Part shown: piece after piece, positions 16,358 to 23,965 of the stretch
Numbering within the stretch: position 1 is the stretch's first letter
Layout: each line of letters begins with the position of its first letter
Assembly (NCBI GenBank): GCA_964397045.1
Contig: CAYNHF010000034.1
Span: forward strand, 1-64,000
DNA: 64,000 bases
Source of the DNA: CAYNHF01 sp964397045
Lineage (GTDB): Bacteria; Actinomycetota; Acidimicrobiia; Spongiisociales; UBA5794
Direction of reading: 5' to 3'
The notes under the pieces: model-generated
Told to the model about the DNA's origin: nothing
Databases searched by the model: none
Seen by the model: the letters and a program-made list of their open reading frames with translations, nothing else
Position numbers and translations under genes: made by a program

Positions 16358-16425
16358 CATGATACTCTGTATAACAAGGTAGCTTGGTAGTCAAGGTAAT
16401 AGGCAAAGCAAGGTAATGACACAAG
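16358..16425 (+). repeat. 17-bp-period iterons (CAAGGTA) upstream of padR
   Basis: CAAGGTA occurs three times exactly 17 bp apart, at 16375-16381, 16392-16398 and 16409-16415. A 5/7 match (CATGATA) lies one further period upstream at 16358. A -10-like TATAAC (16370-16375) abuts the first copy. The array ends about 63 bp before the PadR gene. A regulator binding cooperatively on one face of the helix, perhaps the PadR protein itself, is the simplest reading. Confidence 0.6.
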
Positions 16426-16487
16426 CAGCAGGGATCGCAATGAACACGCCAGAGATCAACCGAGACTGACCAGGAGATCGCAGGCTC

Positions 16488-16820
16488 GTGGAACGAAGTA
16501 CGCAGCTCCTCAAAGGCGTGTTGGACATGTGCCTCCTGGCGCTGATCGCCGAGGAGCCGAGCTACGGCTACGAGATGGTCGCCAAGTTGGAGCGGCGCGG
16601 ACTCGAACTCGTGAGCGAAGGATCGATCTATCCCTTGCTCAGCCGGCTCCAGAAACGAGGTCTCATCGAAGGCTATTTCGTCGAGTCGGCAGGCGGGCCA
16701 CCCCGCAAGTACTACCGCATCGCACCAGACGGTGAGGAACAACTCGGGGAGTGGACAGATGGGTGGCGAAGACTCTCCAAAGGAGTGGGAGCAGTGTTGA
16801 ACGGAGGATCTGGTGGCTGA
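16488..16820 (+). CDS. PadR-family transcriptional regulator
   Basis: The 110-residue regulator has the PadR winged helix: LLKGVLDMCLLALIAEEPSYGYEM, in parts LLKGVLDMCLLAL and EEPSYGYEM, then SEGSIYPLLSRLQKRGLIEGY and GGPPRKYYRIAPDGEEQL. It lacks a long C-terminal domain, so it is the short PadR type that commonly pairs with HAAS-domain membrane proteins. It overlaps the next gene, which encodes a HAAS-like N-terminus, by 8 bp. Three 17-bp iterons upstream are candidate operators. The GTG start has an AGGAG about 13 nt upstream, further than usual. Confidence 0.9.
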   Translation: MERSTQLLKGVLDMCLLALIAEEPSYGYEMVAKLERRGLELVSEGSIYPLLSRLQKRGLIEGYFVESAGGPPRKYYRIAPDGEEQLGEWTDGWRRLSKGVGAVLNGGSGG

Positions 16821-17628
16821 GAACGCAGATGTGGTGGCAACGATCGTTGCCGACTGTGAGCATTATTGGAGAACCACGAGGGTTCCGCCCCAGGCCATCG
16901 AAGAGATGACCGTGGAGCTGGAGACCCACCTGCGAGAAGCCGAAGCCGTCAACAAACGACCGGAGACGGTGGTCGGCAACGACCTCACTGCTTTTGCCGA
17001 GTCGTGGGCGTCTGCCTACCGGCTCCCGCCCGCAGAGCCCCCGGTAGTGAAGAGCACGTACCGGCCTCGCAGATTCAACTGGTGGCTGCTGGCCGCCTGG
17101 GGCGGTGCACTCATCGTTGCTACCGCGCTGATAGGTGCATTCGCACCAAAGGAGGAGAACATGGATGACGGAGTATGGATTGGAATCTGGCTGGGTCTGA
17201 TGATCTTGTTCGGCATCGGCGAGATGCTTACGGCGGGCTTCTTCCTCCTCCCGTTCGCAATCGGCGCCGCCGTTGCGGCCATCCTCGCCGTGATCGGAGT
17301 GACGGTCCCGATTCAGATGCTCGTGTTCATCGTCGTGTCGATCCTCGCGCTGTGGGGCTTCCAACGGTTCGCCAAGAGCGACAAGGAACCGCTCTACCCC
17401 GTCGGAGTCAAGCGGTACGCAGGCGCCCTGGCGATGGTGTTGGAAGACATCGACGCCGTGAGGGCCACGGGCAAGGTGCGGATGGAGAACGAGGAGTGGC
17501 GCGCCACCACCGATTGGGATCGGGTTATCGAGGTGGGCGCCACCGTTCGAGTGGTCGAGGTCCGCGGCACCAGGCTGGTCGTAGAGCCATCTGGGCCGGA
17601 CCACGAGGAAGGATTTGACCACAGGTAG
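16813..17628 (+). CDS. HAAS-like / NfeD fusion membrane protein
   Basis: This continuous 271-residue frame contains two modules. Residues 1-80 resemble the HAAS domain that accompanies short PadR regulators (VELETHLREAE, then a GNDL..FAESWASAY tail), followed by a membrane helix (about 88-110). Residues 117-271 are a complete NfeD: four hydrophobic helices (about 120-185) and a C-terminal OB-fold (GALAMVLEDIDAVRATGKVRMENEEW, in parts GALAMVLEDIDA and GKVRMENEEW). NfeD proteins work with slipins, and a slipin follows 43 nt downstream. A strong internal ribosome-binding site and ATG at the module boundary may also yield NfeD alone. Confidence 0.82.
   Translation: MAENADVVATIVADCEHYWRTTRVPPQAIEEMTVELETHLREAEAVNKRPETVVGNDLTAFAESWASAYRLPPAEPPVVKSTYRPRRFNWWLLAAWGGALIVATALIGAFAPKEENMDDGVWIGIWLGLMILFGIGEMLTAGFFLLPFAIGAAVAAILAVIGVTVPIQMLVFIVVSILALWGFQRFAKSDKEPLYPVGVKRYAGALAMVLEDIDAVRATGKVRMENEEWRATTDWDRVIEVGATVRVVEVRGTRLVVEPSGPDHEEGFDHR
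17148..17163 (+). promoter_or_regulatory. Internal ribosome-binding site and ATG inside the HAAS-NfeD gene
   Basis: AAAGGAGG (17148-17155) lies 5 nt before an in-frame ATG at 17161, precisely where the NfeD module begins. It is one of the best ribosome-binding sites in the window. Initiation here would give a 155-residue stand-alone NfeD, a normal size for short NfeD proteins. Confidence 0.6.
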
Positions 17629-17671
17629 GACTATGGGACACAGAAACGCATAGAGAGAAAAGGAGAAAACG

Positions 17672-18631
17672 ATGGCAATCGCCGGTGGGGCACTCGCACT
17701 ATTTGCCCTGTTCTTGTTCATATACGCGGCGCTCGGCTTCAAGATCGTGCGCCAACACGAGGCCGGTCTCGTCGAGCGGTGGGGGCGGTATCGGGCGACA
17801 CTCGATCCCGGACTCCACCTGATCATCCCGCTGGTCGATCGCATCAGGCGAGTCGACATGCGAGAGATCGTGGTCGACGTGCCACCCCAGGAAGTCATCA
17901 CCAAGGACAATGTCGTGGTGACGGTGGATGCGGTCGTGTACTACCAGGCCACCGATCCCGTGAAGTTGGTCTACAACGTCCAGAACTTCGTCCTGGCTGC
18001 TACCAAGCTGGCGCAGACCAACCTGCGTAACGTCGTCGGTGACATCGACCTCGACGATGCGCTGACCTCCCGCGAGGTGATCAATGCCCAGCTCCGCCAG
18101 ATCCTGGACGAGGCCACCGACGTGTGGGGCACCCGGGTCGTCCGTGTGGAATTGCAGCGGATCGATCCGCCGGCGGACGTCACCGAAGCCATGCACCGCC
18201 AGATGAAGGCGGAGCGCGATCGCCGCGCCCTCGTCACTGAGGCCGAAGGTGAGAAGCGGTCGCAGATTCTGAAGGCAGAGGGCGTGAAGCAGTCGGCGAT
18301 CCTCCAGGCCGAGGGTCAGGCACAGGCGATCAAGGAAGTCGCAGATGCCGAGAAGTACCAGAAGCACACGGTGGCCGAAGGTGAGGCCCAGGCAATCGAG
18401 CGGGTATACGGCGCGATCCACACCGGGGATCCGACCCCGGACCTGATCGCAATCCGGTACCTCGACACGCTGACTCAGATCGCGGACGGCAGGGCCACCA
18501 AACTCTTCTTGCCGCTCGAGACCAGCGGGATCCTCGGGTCCCTCGGTGCGATCAGCGAGGTGTTTGCGGACGGCAACGGCAACGGAGCGAGCGCAGCCGC
18601 AGGAAGTTCCTCGGGGTCCGGCAGCTACTGA
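17672..18631 (+). CDS. Slipin (SPFH / band 7 protein)
   Basis: The 319-residue stomatin-like protein has an N-terminal hydrophobic hairpin (2-24) and the SPFH domain: IVRQHEAGLVERWGRYRATLDPGLH, in parts VRQHEAGLVERWG and TLDPGLH, then VDVPPQEVITKDNVVVTVDAVVYYQ, in parts VDVPPQEVITKDN and VDAVVYYQ. A long coiled coil rich in EAEGEK/AEGQAQA repeats (about 185-255) and a Gly/Ser tail follow. Slipins form oligomers in membrane microdomains. The gene has a good AAGGAG site and forms a unit with the upstream NfeD gene, the classical nfeD-slipin pair. Confidence 0.94.
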   Translation: MAIAGGALALFALFLFIYAALGFKIVRQHEAGLVERWGRYRATLDPGLHLIIPLVDRIRRVDMREIVVDVPPQEVITKDNVVVTVDAVVYYQATDPVKLVYNVQNFVLAATKLAQTNLRNVVGDIDLDDALTSREVINAQLRQILDEATDVWGTRVVRVELQRIDPPADVTEAMHRQMKAERDRRALVTEAEGEKRSQILKAEGVKQSAILQAEGQAQAIKEVADAEKYQKHTVAEGEAQAIERVYGAIHTGDPTPDLIAIRYLDTLTQIADGRATKLFLPLETSGILGSLGAISEVFADGNGNGASAAAGSSSGSGSY

Positions 18632-18669
18632 CCCGGTATCCCGGCCTTCTCAGGGCTGATCCGAATGAC

Positions 18670-18695
18670 AGAGGGTGGTCTCCGGGCCACCCTCT
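18670..18695 (+). terminator. Terminator-like hairpin after the slipin gene
   Basis: AGAGGGTGG (18670-18678) and CCACCCTCT (18687-18695) form a perfect 9-bp stem with an 8-nt loop, 39 nt after the slipin stop. No T-tract follows. Confidence 0.6.
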
Positions 18696-18749
18696 GCTCG
18701 CGTAAGCACGGAAGAAGGGCTCTGGCTTCGATCCCAGCACGTGGGGATC

Positions 18750-19064
18750 ATGAGATGCGGAGTCTGGATTGAGGCAGACGAGACTGCGTTCATCGCGTTG
18801 ACCACTCCTGACTACGCGTTCAACTCGGCAGGCACAGCAGACCTGCGCGACGAGCGGGCGACCGGTCTCGCGGCCTACGGAGGCTTCGAGGTGCAACAAG
18901 TCGGCGACCTCATCGTGATGGGTGAGGGCCCCACGTACGCCGTGGCCGAGGCCGAGACGATCCACTACGGCGACACCGACTACGGCGGCGCCTCGGTATT
19001 TCGGGTGATTGAGACAGAAGACGGGCTGAAGATCGCGGAGCCCACCTGGGTCGGCGACCTCTGA
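18750..19064 (+). CDS. Hypothetical protein, possibly an NTF2/SnoaL-like fold
   Basis: A 104-residue acidic soluble protein (MRCGVWIEADETAFIAL start) with a pattern of short strands in its C-terminal half (GDLIVMGEGPTYAVAEAETI, ASVFRVIETEDGLKIAEPTW). The ending resembles SnoaL/NTF2-like domains, which usually finish with such a strand pair. The N-terminal helices look incomplete for that fold, so it may be a truncated copy. The frame is open further upstream to 18675, but that part overlaps the preceding hairpin region. Low certainty. Confidence 0.45.
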   Translation: MRCGVWIEADETAFIALTTPDYAFNSAGTADLRDERATGLAAYGGFEVQQVGDLIVMGEGPTYAVAEAETIHYGDTDYGGASVFRVIETEDGLKIAEPTWVGDL

Positions 19065-19083
19065 ACCGCAGGGAGTCGAAACG

Positions 19084-19116
19084 GCGCATCCCACCTCGAG
19101 CCGGGGTGGGATGCGC
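19084..19116 (+). terminator. Strong hairpin between convergent genes
   Basis: A perfect 12-bp stem GCGCATCCCACC (19084-19095) / GGTGGGATGCGC (19105-19116) with a 9-nt loop sits between convergent genes. It can serve as a bidirectional terminator, though no T-tract is present on either side. Confidence 0.65.
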
Positions 19117-19169
19117 ATACCTGAACCGCGTAGAACCAGCTCCCCGCGAGTGACCGGTACCGCGCCCGC

Positions 19170-20210
19170 TTACGCTTCGGGGCCTGCGGACTCCACCTCA
19201 GAATCGGCAGAACCCTCGCCGACAGGGGTCTCGTCCGGGACAGCAGCGGCGTCTCCGCCAGTCTCCGCCGCGTTATCTGCGGCCACGGCTTCTTTCCCGC
19301 CGGGTTTGGCGCCGTATGCAATGTCCTGCGCCTCGGACACCACCGGGAGCCGGGCCCGGAACCAAATGAAGAGACCAACCCCGATGACTGCCACCATCAA
19401 GGCACCCCACTGACTGCCGGTGAAGGGCCCCATCACCCCGTCTGCGATGGTCTGGACCACCTCGCCGTTCGGCAGGGTGAGCCCATCACGAGCCGCCCCC
19501 AGTCGGGCGAAGTCGATGAGGAAACGCTGCAGTCCGTACCAGATGGCCCACACCGCAAAGAGCTGCCCGTAGTGGGCCGTGGTCCACCGCCTCCGCAGGA
19601 AGAGGAGGAAGCCGAGCAGGACCAGCGCACCGAGCAGATCGTACAGCCCGGTGTGGTGGTACGGACCACAGATGGCATCGACCTCGCAGAGCCGCTCGAG
19701 GACATCGTGTTGTGGAGAGATGTCGTAGCCGGGCTTCAGTTGGTACCCCAGAAAGAAGGTCGTGGGACTCCCCAGGTGTTCGACGATGGCGAGGTCCCCG
19801 AGTCGGCCGACTACCGCTCCCAGCGCCAGGCCGGGGGCAGCCATGTCGAAATGGGGCCACAGCGCCATTCCGAGCATCTTGCCGCGAATAACCCCGGCGA
19901 TGATGCCGCCGGCATATCCACCGAGAATCGAGTAGTCGCCCGCAATCGAAATCGCCTCGCTGAACCCGTAGCCGGGGTCACCGATGTGGGCAGGGACGGT
20001 GAAGAAGCGGGCACCCAGGATCGCGCCGACCAGCGCCCACGTGAGGACCGAGATGACCTTGTCGCTGTCGAAGCCGCGCCGCTTCACCTCGCGCAACATC
20101 AACCAGGCACCGGCGACGAAGCCGACGCCGGCAAGCAGTCCGTGCATCGACAGGGTCAGCGGGCCGACTTCGACGAGGGGAATGGGGGGGTAGCTGAGTG
20201 CTCCAAGCAT
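19170..20210 (-). CDS. lgt: Lgt-family protein (prolipoprotein diacylglyceryl transferase-like)
   Basis: The 346-residue membrane protein follows the Lgt layout: PPIPLVEVGPLTLSMHGLLAG at the N-terminus, GAILGARFFTV, SILGGYAGG, GRLGDLAIVEHLG and QRFLIDFARLG, with about seven membrane helices and an acidic Ala/Glu-rich tail (about 295-346). Lgt attaches diacylglycerol to the lipobox Cys of prelipoproteins. Two signature positions differ from classical Lgt: the His before Gly-Gly is Leu, and the Asn of the GRxGN motif is Asp, while Arg and Glu are kept. It may be a diverged paralogue. The ATG at 20210 has TAGGCT 7 nt upstream. Confidence 0.78.
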   Translation of the reverse strand: MLGALSYPPIPLVEVGPLTLSMHGLLAGVGFVAGAWLMLREVKRRGFDSDKVISVLTWALVGAILGARFFTVPAHIGDPGYGFSEAISIAGDYSILGGYAGGIIAGVIRGKMLGMALWPHFDMAAPGLALGAVVGRLGDLAIVEHLGSPTTFFLGYQLKPGYDISPQHDVLERLCEVDAICGPYHHTGLYDLLGALVLLGFLLFLRRRWTTAHYGQLFAVWAIWYGLQRFLIDFARLGAARDGLTLPNGEVVQTIADGVMGPFTGSQWGALMVAVIGVGLFIWFRARLPVVSEAQDIAYGAKPGGKEAVAADNAAETGGDAAAVPDETPVGEGSADSEVESAGPEA

Positions 20211-20217
20211 CGGCTGC

Positions 20218-20223
20218 AGCCTA
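20218..20223 (-). promoter_or_regulatory. -10 element (TAGGCT), leaderless
   Basis: On the minus strand TAGGCT lies 7 nt before the Lgt-family ATG at 20210. Confidence 0.5.
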
Positions 20224-20343
20224 CCGGCCTCCAGAACTTGAACGACGAGCGCCGCAACCAACCCTTCCCTTCGCCGGCACCTCCCGGCGTGGCATCTTCT
20301 CAACAGTCACCTAGCCTCAGCTCACGCGCATGAAGGGACTTGG

Positions 20344-21495
20344 GTGGATCTGAAGACACGAGCCGAAACGGCCTTCTCCGCAGCCGAACCAGGATTGCGG
20401 GACCTGTCCCGGTGGCTCTACGAGAACCCCGAGATCGCCTATGAAGAACACGAATCTTCGGCCCGCTTGGCGGCCACCCTCAAGGCGCACGGGTTCAACG
20501 TTGCCTACCCGGCGTGGGATATGCAGACGGCATTCGATGCCCGGGTTGGCTCCGGCAGCCGCGAAGTCGTGGTGTGTTGCGAATACGACGCGCTGCCCGA
20601 AGTCGGCCATGCCTGCGGCCACAACATCATCGCGTCGGCGGCGCTCGGTGCCGGAATCGCGCTGGCCCCACTCGCAGACGAACTCGACCTGACGATCCGG
20701 GTGCTTGGTACTCCGGCGGAGGAGGCAGGCGGCGGCAAGGTGGACCTCATCAACGCCGGAGCGTTCCGCACCGCAGATCTCTCGATGATGATCCACCCCT
20801 CGACCGAAGACGTCGTCGACCCGCGGGTGCTCGCGATCTGCGACTACCGGGTCGAGTTTCACGGGAAGGAAGCCCATGCCGCGGGATCGCCCGACGAGGG
20901 CATCAACGCCTTGGACGCCGCCGTCCAGGCGTACACGAACGTGTCGATGCTTCGCCAGGCGCTGCTCGACACCGACCGGGTGCACGGCACGATCACCTAC
21001 GGTGGCGGTGCCCCGAACGTGATCCCCGCGTACACGCGCATGTCCTGGATGGTGCGCTCCGTGACCGCCGAGCACCTGGCCGAACTGCGGCAACAGGTCG
21101 TTGCATGCTTCGAAGCCGCGGCAACCGCCACCGGCTGTCGGCTCGAGATTTGCCAGGACGGGAACCCGTTTGCGGACATGATCACCGATGCGGTACTTGC
21201 CGACCTCTACGCCGCCAATTCCGCCGCCCTCGGCCGACCTATGGCTCGCAGCGAGCCGGGGAACTACGACGGCTCCACCGACATGGGAAACGTCAGCCAC
21301 GAGGTACCTACCCTGCACGCAATGCTGGACATCAACTCGGCGCCTGCCACGAACCACCAGCACGAGTTCGCCGCACACACCGTCACGCCCGACGGCGAGC
21401 AGGCCATCCGCGACGGTGCCGTGGCCATGGCGTGGACGATCGCCGACGTCGCGAGCGACAACCGGTGGGCCGACCTGGGGACGCCCGCATGGTGA
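20344..21495 (+). CDS. M20D-family amidohydrolase, copy 1
   Basis: The 383-residue metal-dependent amidohydrolase belongs to the M20D peptidase group (AbgB / Xaa-Arg dipeptidase / hippurate hydrolase-like), which cleaves N-acyl or peptide amides of amino acids. Metal-ligand motifs are visible: GHACGHN (about residues 93-99), PAEEAGGGK, MMIHPSTED, GKEAHAAGSP and a C-terminal STDMGNVSHEVP. The lid domain starts near VEFHGKEAHA. Substrate cannot be read from sequence. A GAAGGGA site precedes the GTG start. A close paralogue follows 55 nt downstream. Confidence 0.88.
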   Translation: MDLKTRAETAFSAAEPGLRDLSRWLYENPEIAYEEHESSARLAATLKAHGFNVAYPAWDMQTAFDARVGSGSREVVVCCEYDALPEVGHACGHNIIASAALGAGIALAPLADELDLTIRVLGTPAEEAGGGKVDLINAGAFRTADLSMMIHPSTEDVVDPRVLAICDYRVEFHGKEAHAAGSPDEGINALDAAVQAYTNVSMLRQALLDTDRVHGTITYGGGAPNVIPAYTRMSWMVRSVTAEHLAELRQQVVACFEAAATATGCRLEICQDGNPFADMITDAVLADLYAANSAALGRPMARSEPGNYDGSTDMGNVSHEVPTLHAMLDINSAPATNHQHEFAAHTVTPDGEQAIRDGAVAMAWTIADVASDNRWADLGTPAW

Positions 21496-21550
21496 TGCGA
21501 AGCTCTTGCCCCCACTCCCCTGCAGAAACTGTGCCGGTCCGGTGGTTGCG

Positions 21551-22699
21551 ATGACCGATCCCAAGGCGGACGCAGCCGCGACCGTCCGGGGCCTCCAGCC
21601 CCGGATGCGAGAGATCGCGACGTGGATGTACCGCAACCCGGAGGTCGCCTACGAAGAGCACCAGGCGTCCGCCCGTCTCGGATCATTCCTAGGCGACCAC
21701 GGTTTTGTCGTCGAGTACCCCGCATGGGGTCTCGACACTGCGTTCGACGCTACCGCAGGCATTACGGGCCCCGAAATCGTCATCTGTGCCGAGATGGATG
21801 CGTTGCCCGAGGTCGGCCATGCGTGTGGCCACAACCTGATCGCAACCGCGGCCATTGCAGCCGGAGCCGCGCTGGTGCCGCTGGCGGCCGGCCTCGGGAT
21901 CCGGATACGCGTCCTGGGCACTCCCGCCGAGGAAGGCCACGGCGGCAAGGTCGACCTGCTGGAGGCTGGTGCGTTCGAAGGCGTGGCCGCCGCCATGATG
22001 ATCCATCCTTCCACTACAGACGTGGCGGACCCGACGTGCCTCGCCGTGAAGCGATTCCTCGTTGCGTTCCACGGCAAGGAAGCCCACGCTGCGGCAGACC
22101 CTCACCTCGGCCGCAATGCTCTCGACGCCGCGACCCAGGCCTACAACAACATCGGTGCCCTGCGTCAGGCGTTCCTGCCTGCCGATCGCGTACACGGCGT
22201 CATCACCTACGGGGGTGGCGCCCCAAACGTGATTCCGGCCTTCACCGAGATGTCGTACTACGTGCGAGCTCCAGATGCGGTGCGGCTCGACGAGCTCTAC
22301 CCCCGTGTCATGGCGTGCTTCGAAGCTGCCGCCACTGCAACCGGGTGCCGGCTGGAGATCACACCCAAGGGCAACGATTGTCACGAACTGGCCCCAGATC
22401 CCGTGATCGCGGACTTCTTCGCGGAGAACTCGGCCGTACTCGACCGGCCGATGGTGCGCGGCGGCCTGATGACAGGCTCCACCGACATGGGGAACGTGAG
22501 CAGGATTGTGCCGAGCATCCATCCGATGCTTGACATCCATTCCTCGCCCGCCGTGAACCATCAGCGCGACTTCGCGGCGCACACAATCACCGAAGACGGA
22601 CTCCGTGCTGCCGTCGATGGCGCAACCGCGATGGCATGGACGGTGATCGACCTGGCAACTGAAGATCGTTGGGGCGCACTGGGGTCGGCGCTGGTATGA
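21551..22699 (+). CDS. M20D-family amidohydrolase, copy 2
   Basis: The 382-residue paralogue of the preceding gene has the same landmarks in the same places: NPEVAYEEHQASARLG, GHACGHN, GTPAEEGHGGK, MMIHPSTTD, GKEAHAAADPH, TYGGGAPNVIPAFTEM and STDMGNVSRIVP. The two copies share most motif residues but differ in lid loops, so they are probably a tandem duplication with diverged specificity. The ATG at 21551 starts the homologous region; the long open frame upstream of it is the antiparallel-free extension over copy 1 and is not used. It overlaps ybaK by 4 bp. Confidence 0.88.
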   Translation: MTDPKADAAATVRGLQPRMREIATWMYRNPEVAYEEHQASARLGSFLGDHGFVVEYPAWGLDTAFDATAGITGPEIVICAEMDALPEVGHACGHNLIATAAIAAGAALVPLAAGLGIRIRVLGTPAEEGHGGKVDLLEAGAFEGVAAAMMIHPSTTDVADPTCLAVKRFLVAFHGKEAHAAADPHLGRNALDAATQAYNNIGALRQAFLPADRVHGVITYGGGAPNVIPAFTEMSYYVRAPDAVRLDELYPRVMACFEAAATATGCRLEITPKGNDCHELAPDPVIADFFAENSAVLDRPMVRGGLMTGSTDMGNVSRIVPSIHPMLDIHSSPAVNHQRDFAAHTITEDGLRAAVDGATAMAWTVIDLATEDRWGALGSALV

Positions 22700-23172
22700 C
22701 ACCTCGCAAGACCAATGCAGTCCGCCTACTCGACCGGGCAGGGCTCTCGTATGAGCTGGCCACCTACGACGTGCCAATCGAGGAGTTCAGCGCGGTGGCG
22801 GTCGCCGAGCAGATCCACATGTCGCCGGACCATGTGTTCAAGACACTGATCGCCACCGGTGCGACGCGAGGACCCTGCTTCGCGGTGGTGCCCGGCAGCA
22901 TGGACCTCGACCTACGCGCCCTGGCGATTTCTCGCGGCGAGCGCAAGATGTCGATGGTCCCGCGCAAGGAGGTCGATCAGCTCACCGGCTACCAACGCGG
23001 TGCCGTGACGGTGTTGGGAGCGAAGCGGCCGTATCCCGCGGTGGTAGATGCTGCTGCGACCGGCCTGGAGCTGATGGCGGTGTCTGCCGGCGCCAGGGGA
23101 CTGCAGATGGTGCTGGCTCCCGCGGACTACCTGGCGATCACGGGCGCGCTCGTGGCCTCGATCACGCGGTAG
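22696..23172 (+). CDS. ybaK: YbaK/EbsC-type aminoacyl-tRNA deacylase
   Basis: The 158-residue editing enzyme hydrolyses mischarged tRNA, typically Cys-tRNA(Pro). The fold signature is present: MTPRKTNAVRLLDRAGLSYEL start, SPDHVFKTLIA with the conserved Lys, PGSMDLDLRALA and MVPRKEVDQLTGYQRGAVTVLG, in parts VPRKEVDQLTGYQ and AVTVLG. It ends with the usual GLQMVLAPADYLAITGA. It overlaps the second M20D gene by 4 bp (ATGA) and is translationally coupled to it. Confidence 0.9.
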   Translation: MTPRKTNAVRLLDRAGLSYELATYDVPIEEFSAVAVAEQIHMSPDHVFKTLIATGATRGPCFAVVPGSMDLDLRALAISRGERKMSMVPRKEVDQLTGYQRGAVTVLGAKRPYPAVVDAAATGLELMAVSAGARGLQMVLAPADYLAITGALVASITR

Positions 23173-23181
23173 CGATACCGC
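23166..23181 (+). terminator. Short hairpin at the ybaK/aapP convergent junction
   Basis: GCGGTA (23166-23171), a GCGA tetraloop of GNRA type and TACCGC (23176-23181) overlap the ybaK stop codon. The stem is only 6 bp and no T-tract follows. Confidence 0.35.
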
Positions 23182-23196
23182 AGGCGAAGCAGTCCT

Positions 23197-23943
23197 TCAG
23201 AGGATCTGGCTCAAGAACAGCTTGGTGCGATCGTGCGACGGGTCGGTGAAGAAATGCTCCGGTGTGCCCTCCTCCACGATCTGGCCGTAGTCGAAGAACA
23301 GCACCCGGTCTGCCACCGCCCTGGCGAAGCCCATCTCGTGGGTGACCACGATCATCGTCATGCCGGACGCGGCAAGCTCCTGCATCACGTCGAGCACCTC
23401 TTTGATCATCTCGGGGTCGAGCGCCGAGGTCGGCTCGTCAAACAACATCACCTTCGGTTTCATCGCCAGTGCCCTGGCGATCGCCACGCGCTGCTGCTGG
23501 CCACCAGAGAGCTGGCCGGGGTACTTGTCCGCCTGCTCCGGGATTCCAACTCGCTCGAGCAGCTCCCTTGCAGTTTCCTCCGCCTCTGCCTTCGGATTCT
23601 TGCGTACCCACAAGGGCGCCAGCGTGATGTTGTCGATCACGGTGAGGTGGGGAAAGAGGTTGAACTGCTGAAAGACCATCCCGACTTCGGAACGGATCTT
23701 CTCGATGTTGCGCAGGTCATTCGTCAGTTCGATGTCATCCACGATGATCGAGCCCTCCTGGTGGGCCTCGAGTCGATTGATGCATCGGATGAAGGTCGAC
23801 TTGCCGGAGCCAGAGGGGCCGATCACGATGACGACCTCGGTCTCCTTGATGGTGGTCGTGATGCCCTTCAGCACCTGGAAGTCGCCGAACCACTTCTTCA
23901 CGTCATCACAGACGATCATGTCTCTCGCGTCGCTTGCGACCAT
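23197..23943 (-). CDS. aapP: General L-amino-acid ABC transporter, ATP-binding protein
   Basis: The 248-residue ATPase energises amino-acid uptake. Walker A GPSGSGKST (about 37-45), the Q-loop in MVFQQFNLFPHLT, the signature LSGGQQQRVAIARALAM and Walker B VMLFDEPTSALDPEM followed by VVTHEMGFARAVADR place it in the polar amino-acid (GlnQ/AapP) group. It is the last gene of a four-gene unit aapJ-Q-M-P on the minus strand, 22 nt after aapM. Confidence 0.94.
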   Translation of the reverse strand: MVASDARDMIVCDDVKKWFGDFQVLKGITTTIKETEVVIVIGPSGSGKSTFIRCINRLEAHQEGSIIVDDIELTNDLRNIEKIRSEVGMVFQQFNLFPHLTVIDNITLAPLWVRKNPKAEAEETARELLERVGIPEQADKYPGQLSGGQQQRVAIARALAMKPKVMLFDEPTSALDPEMIKEVLDVMQELAASGMTMIVVTHEMGFARAVADRVLFFDYGQIVEEGTPEHFFTDPSHDRTKLFLSQIL

Positions 23944-23965
23944 CAGGCCCTCCTCGGCTTACTTC

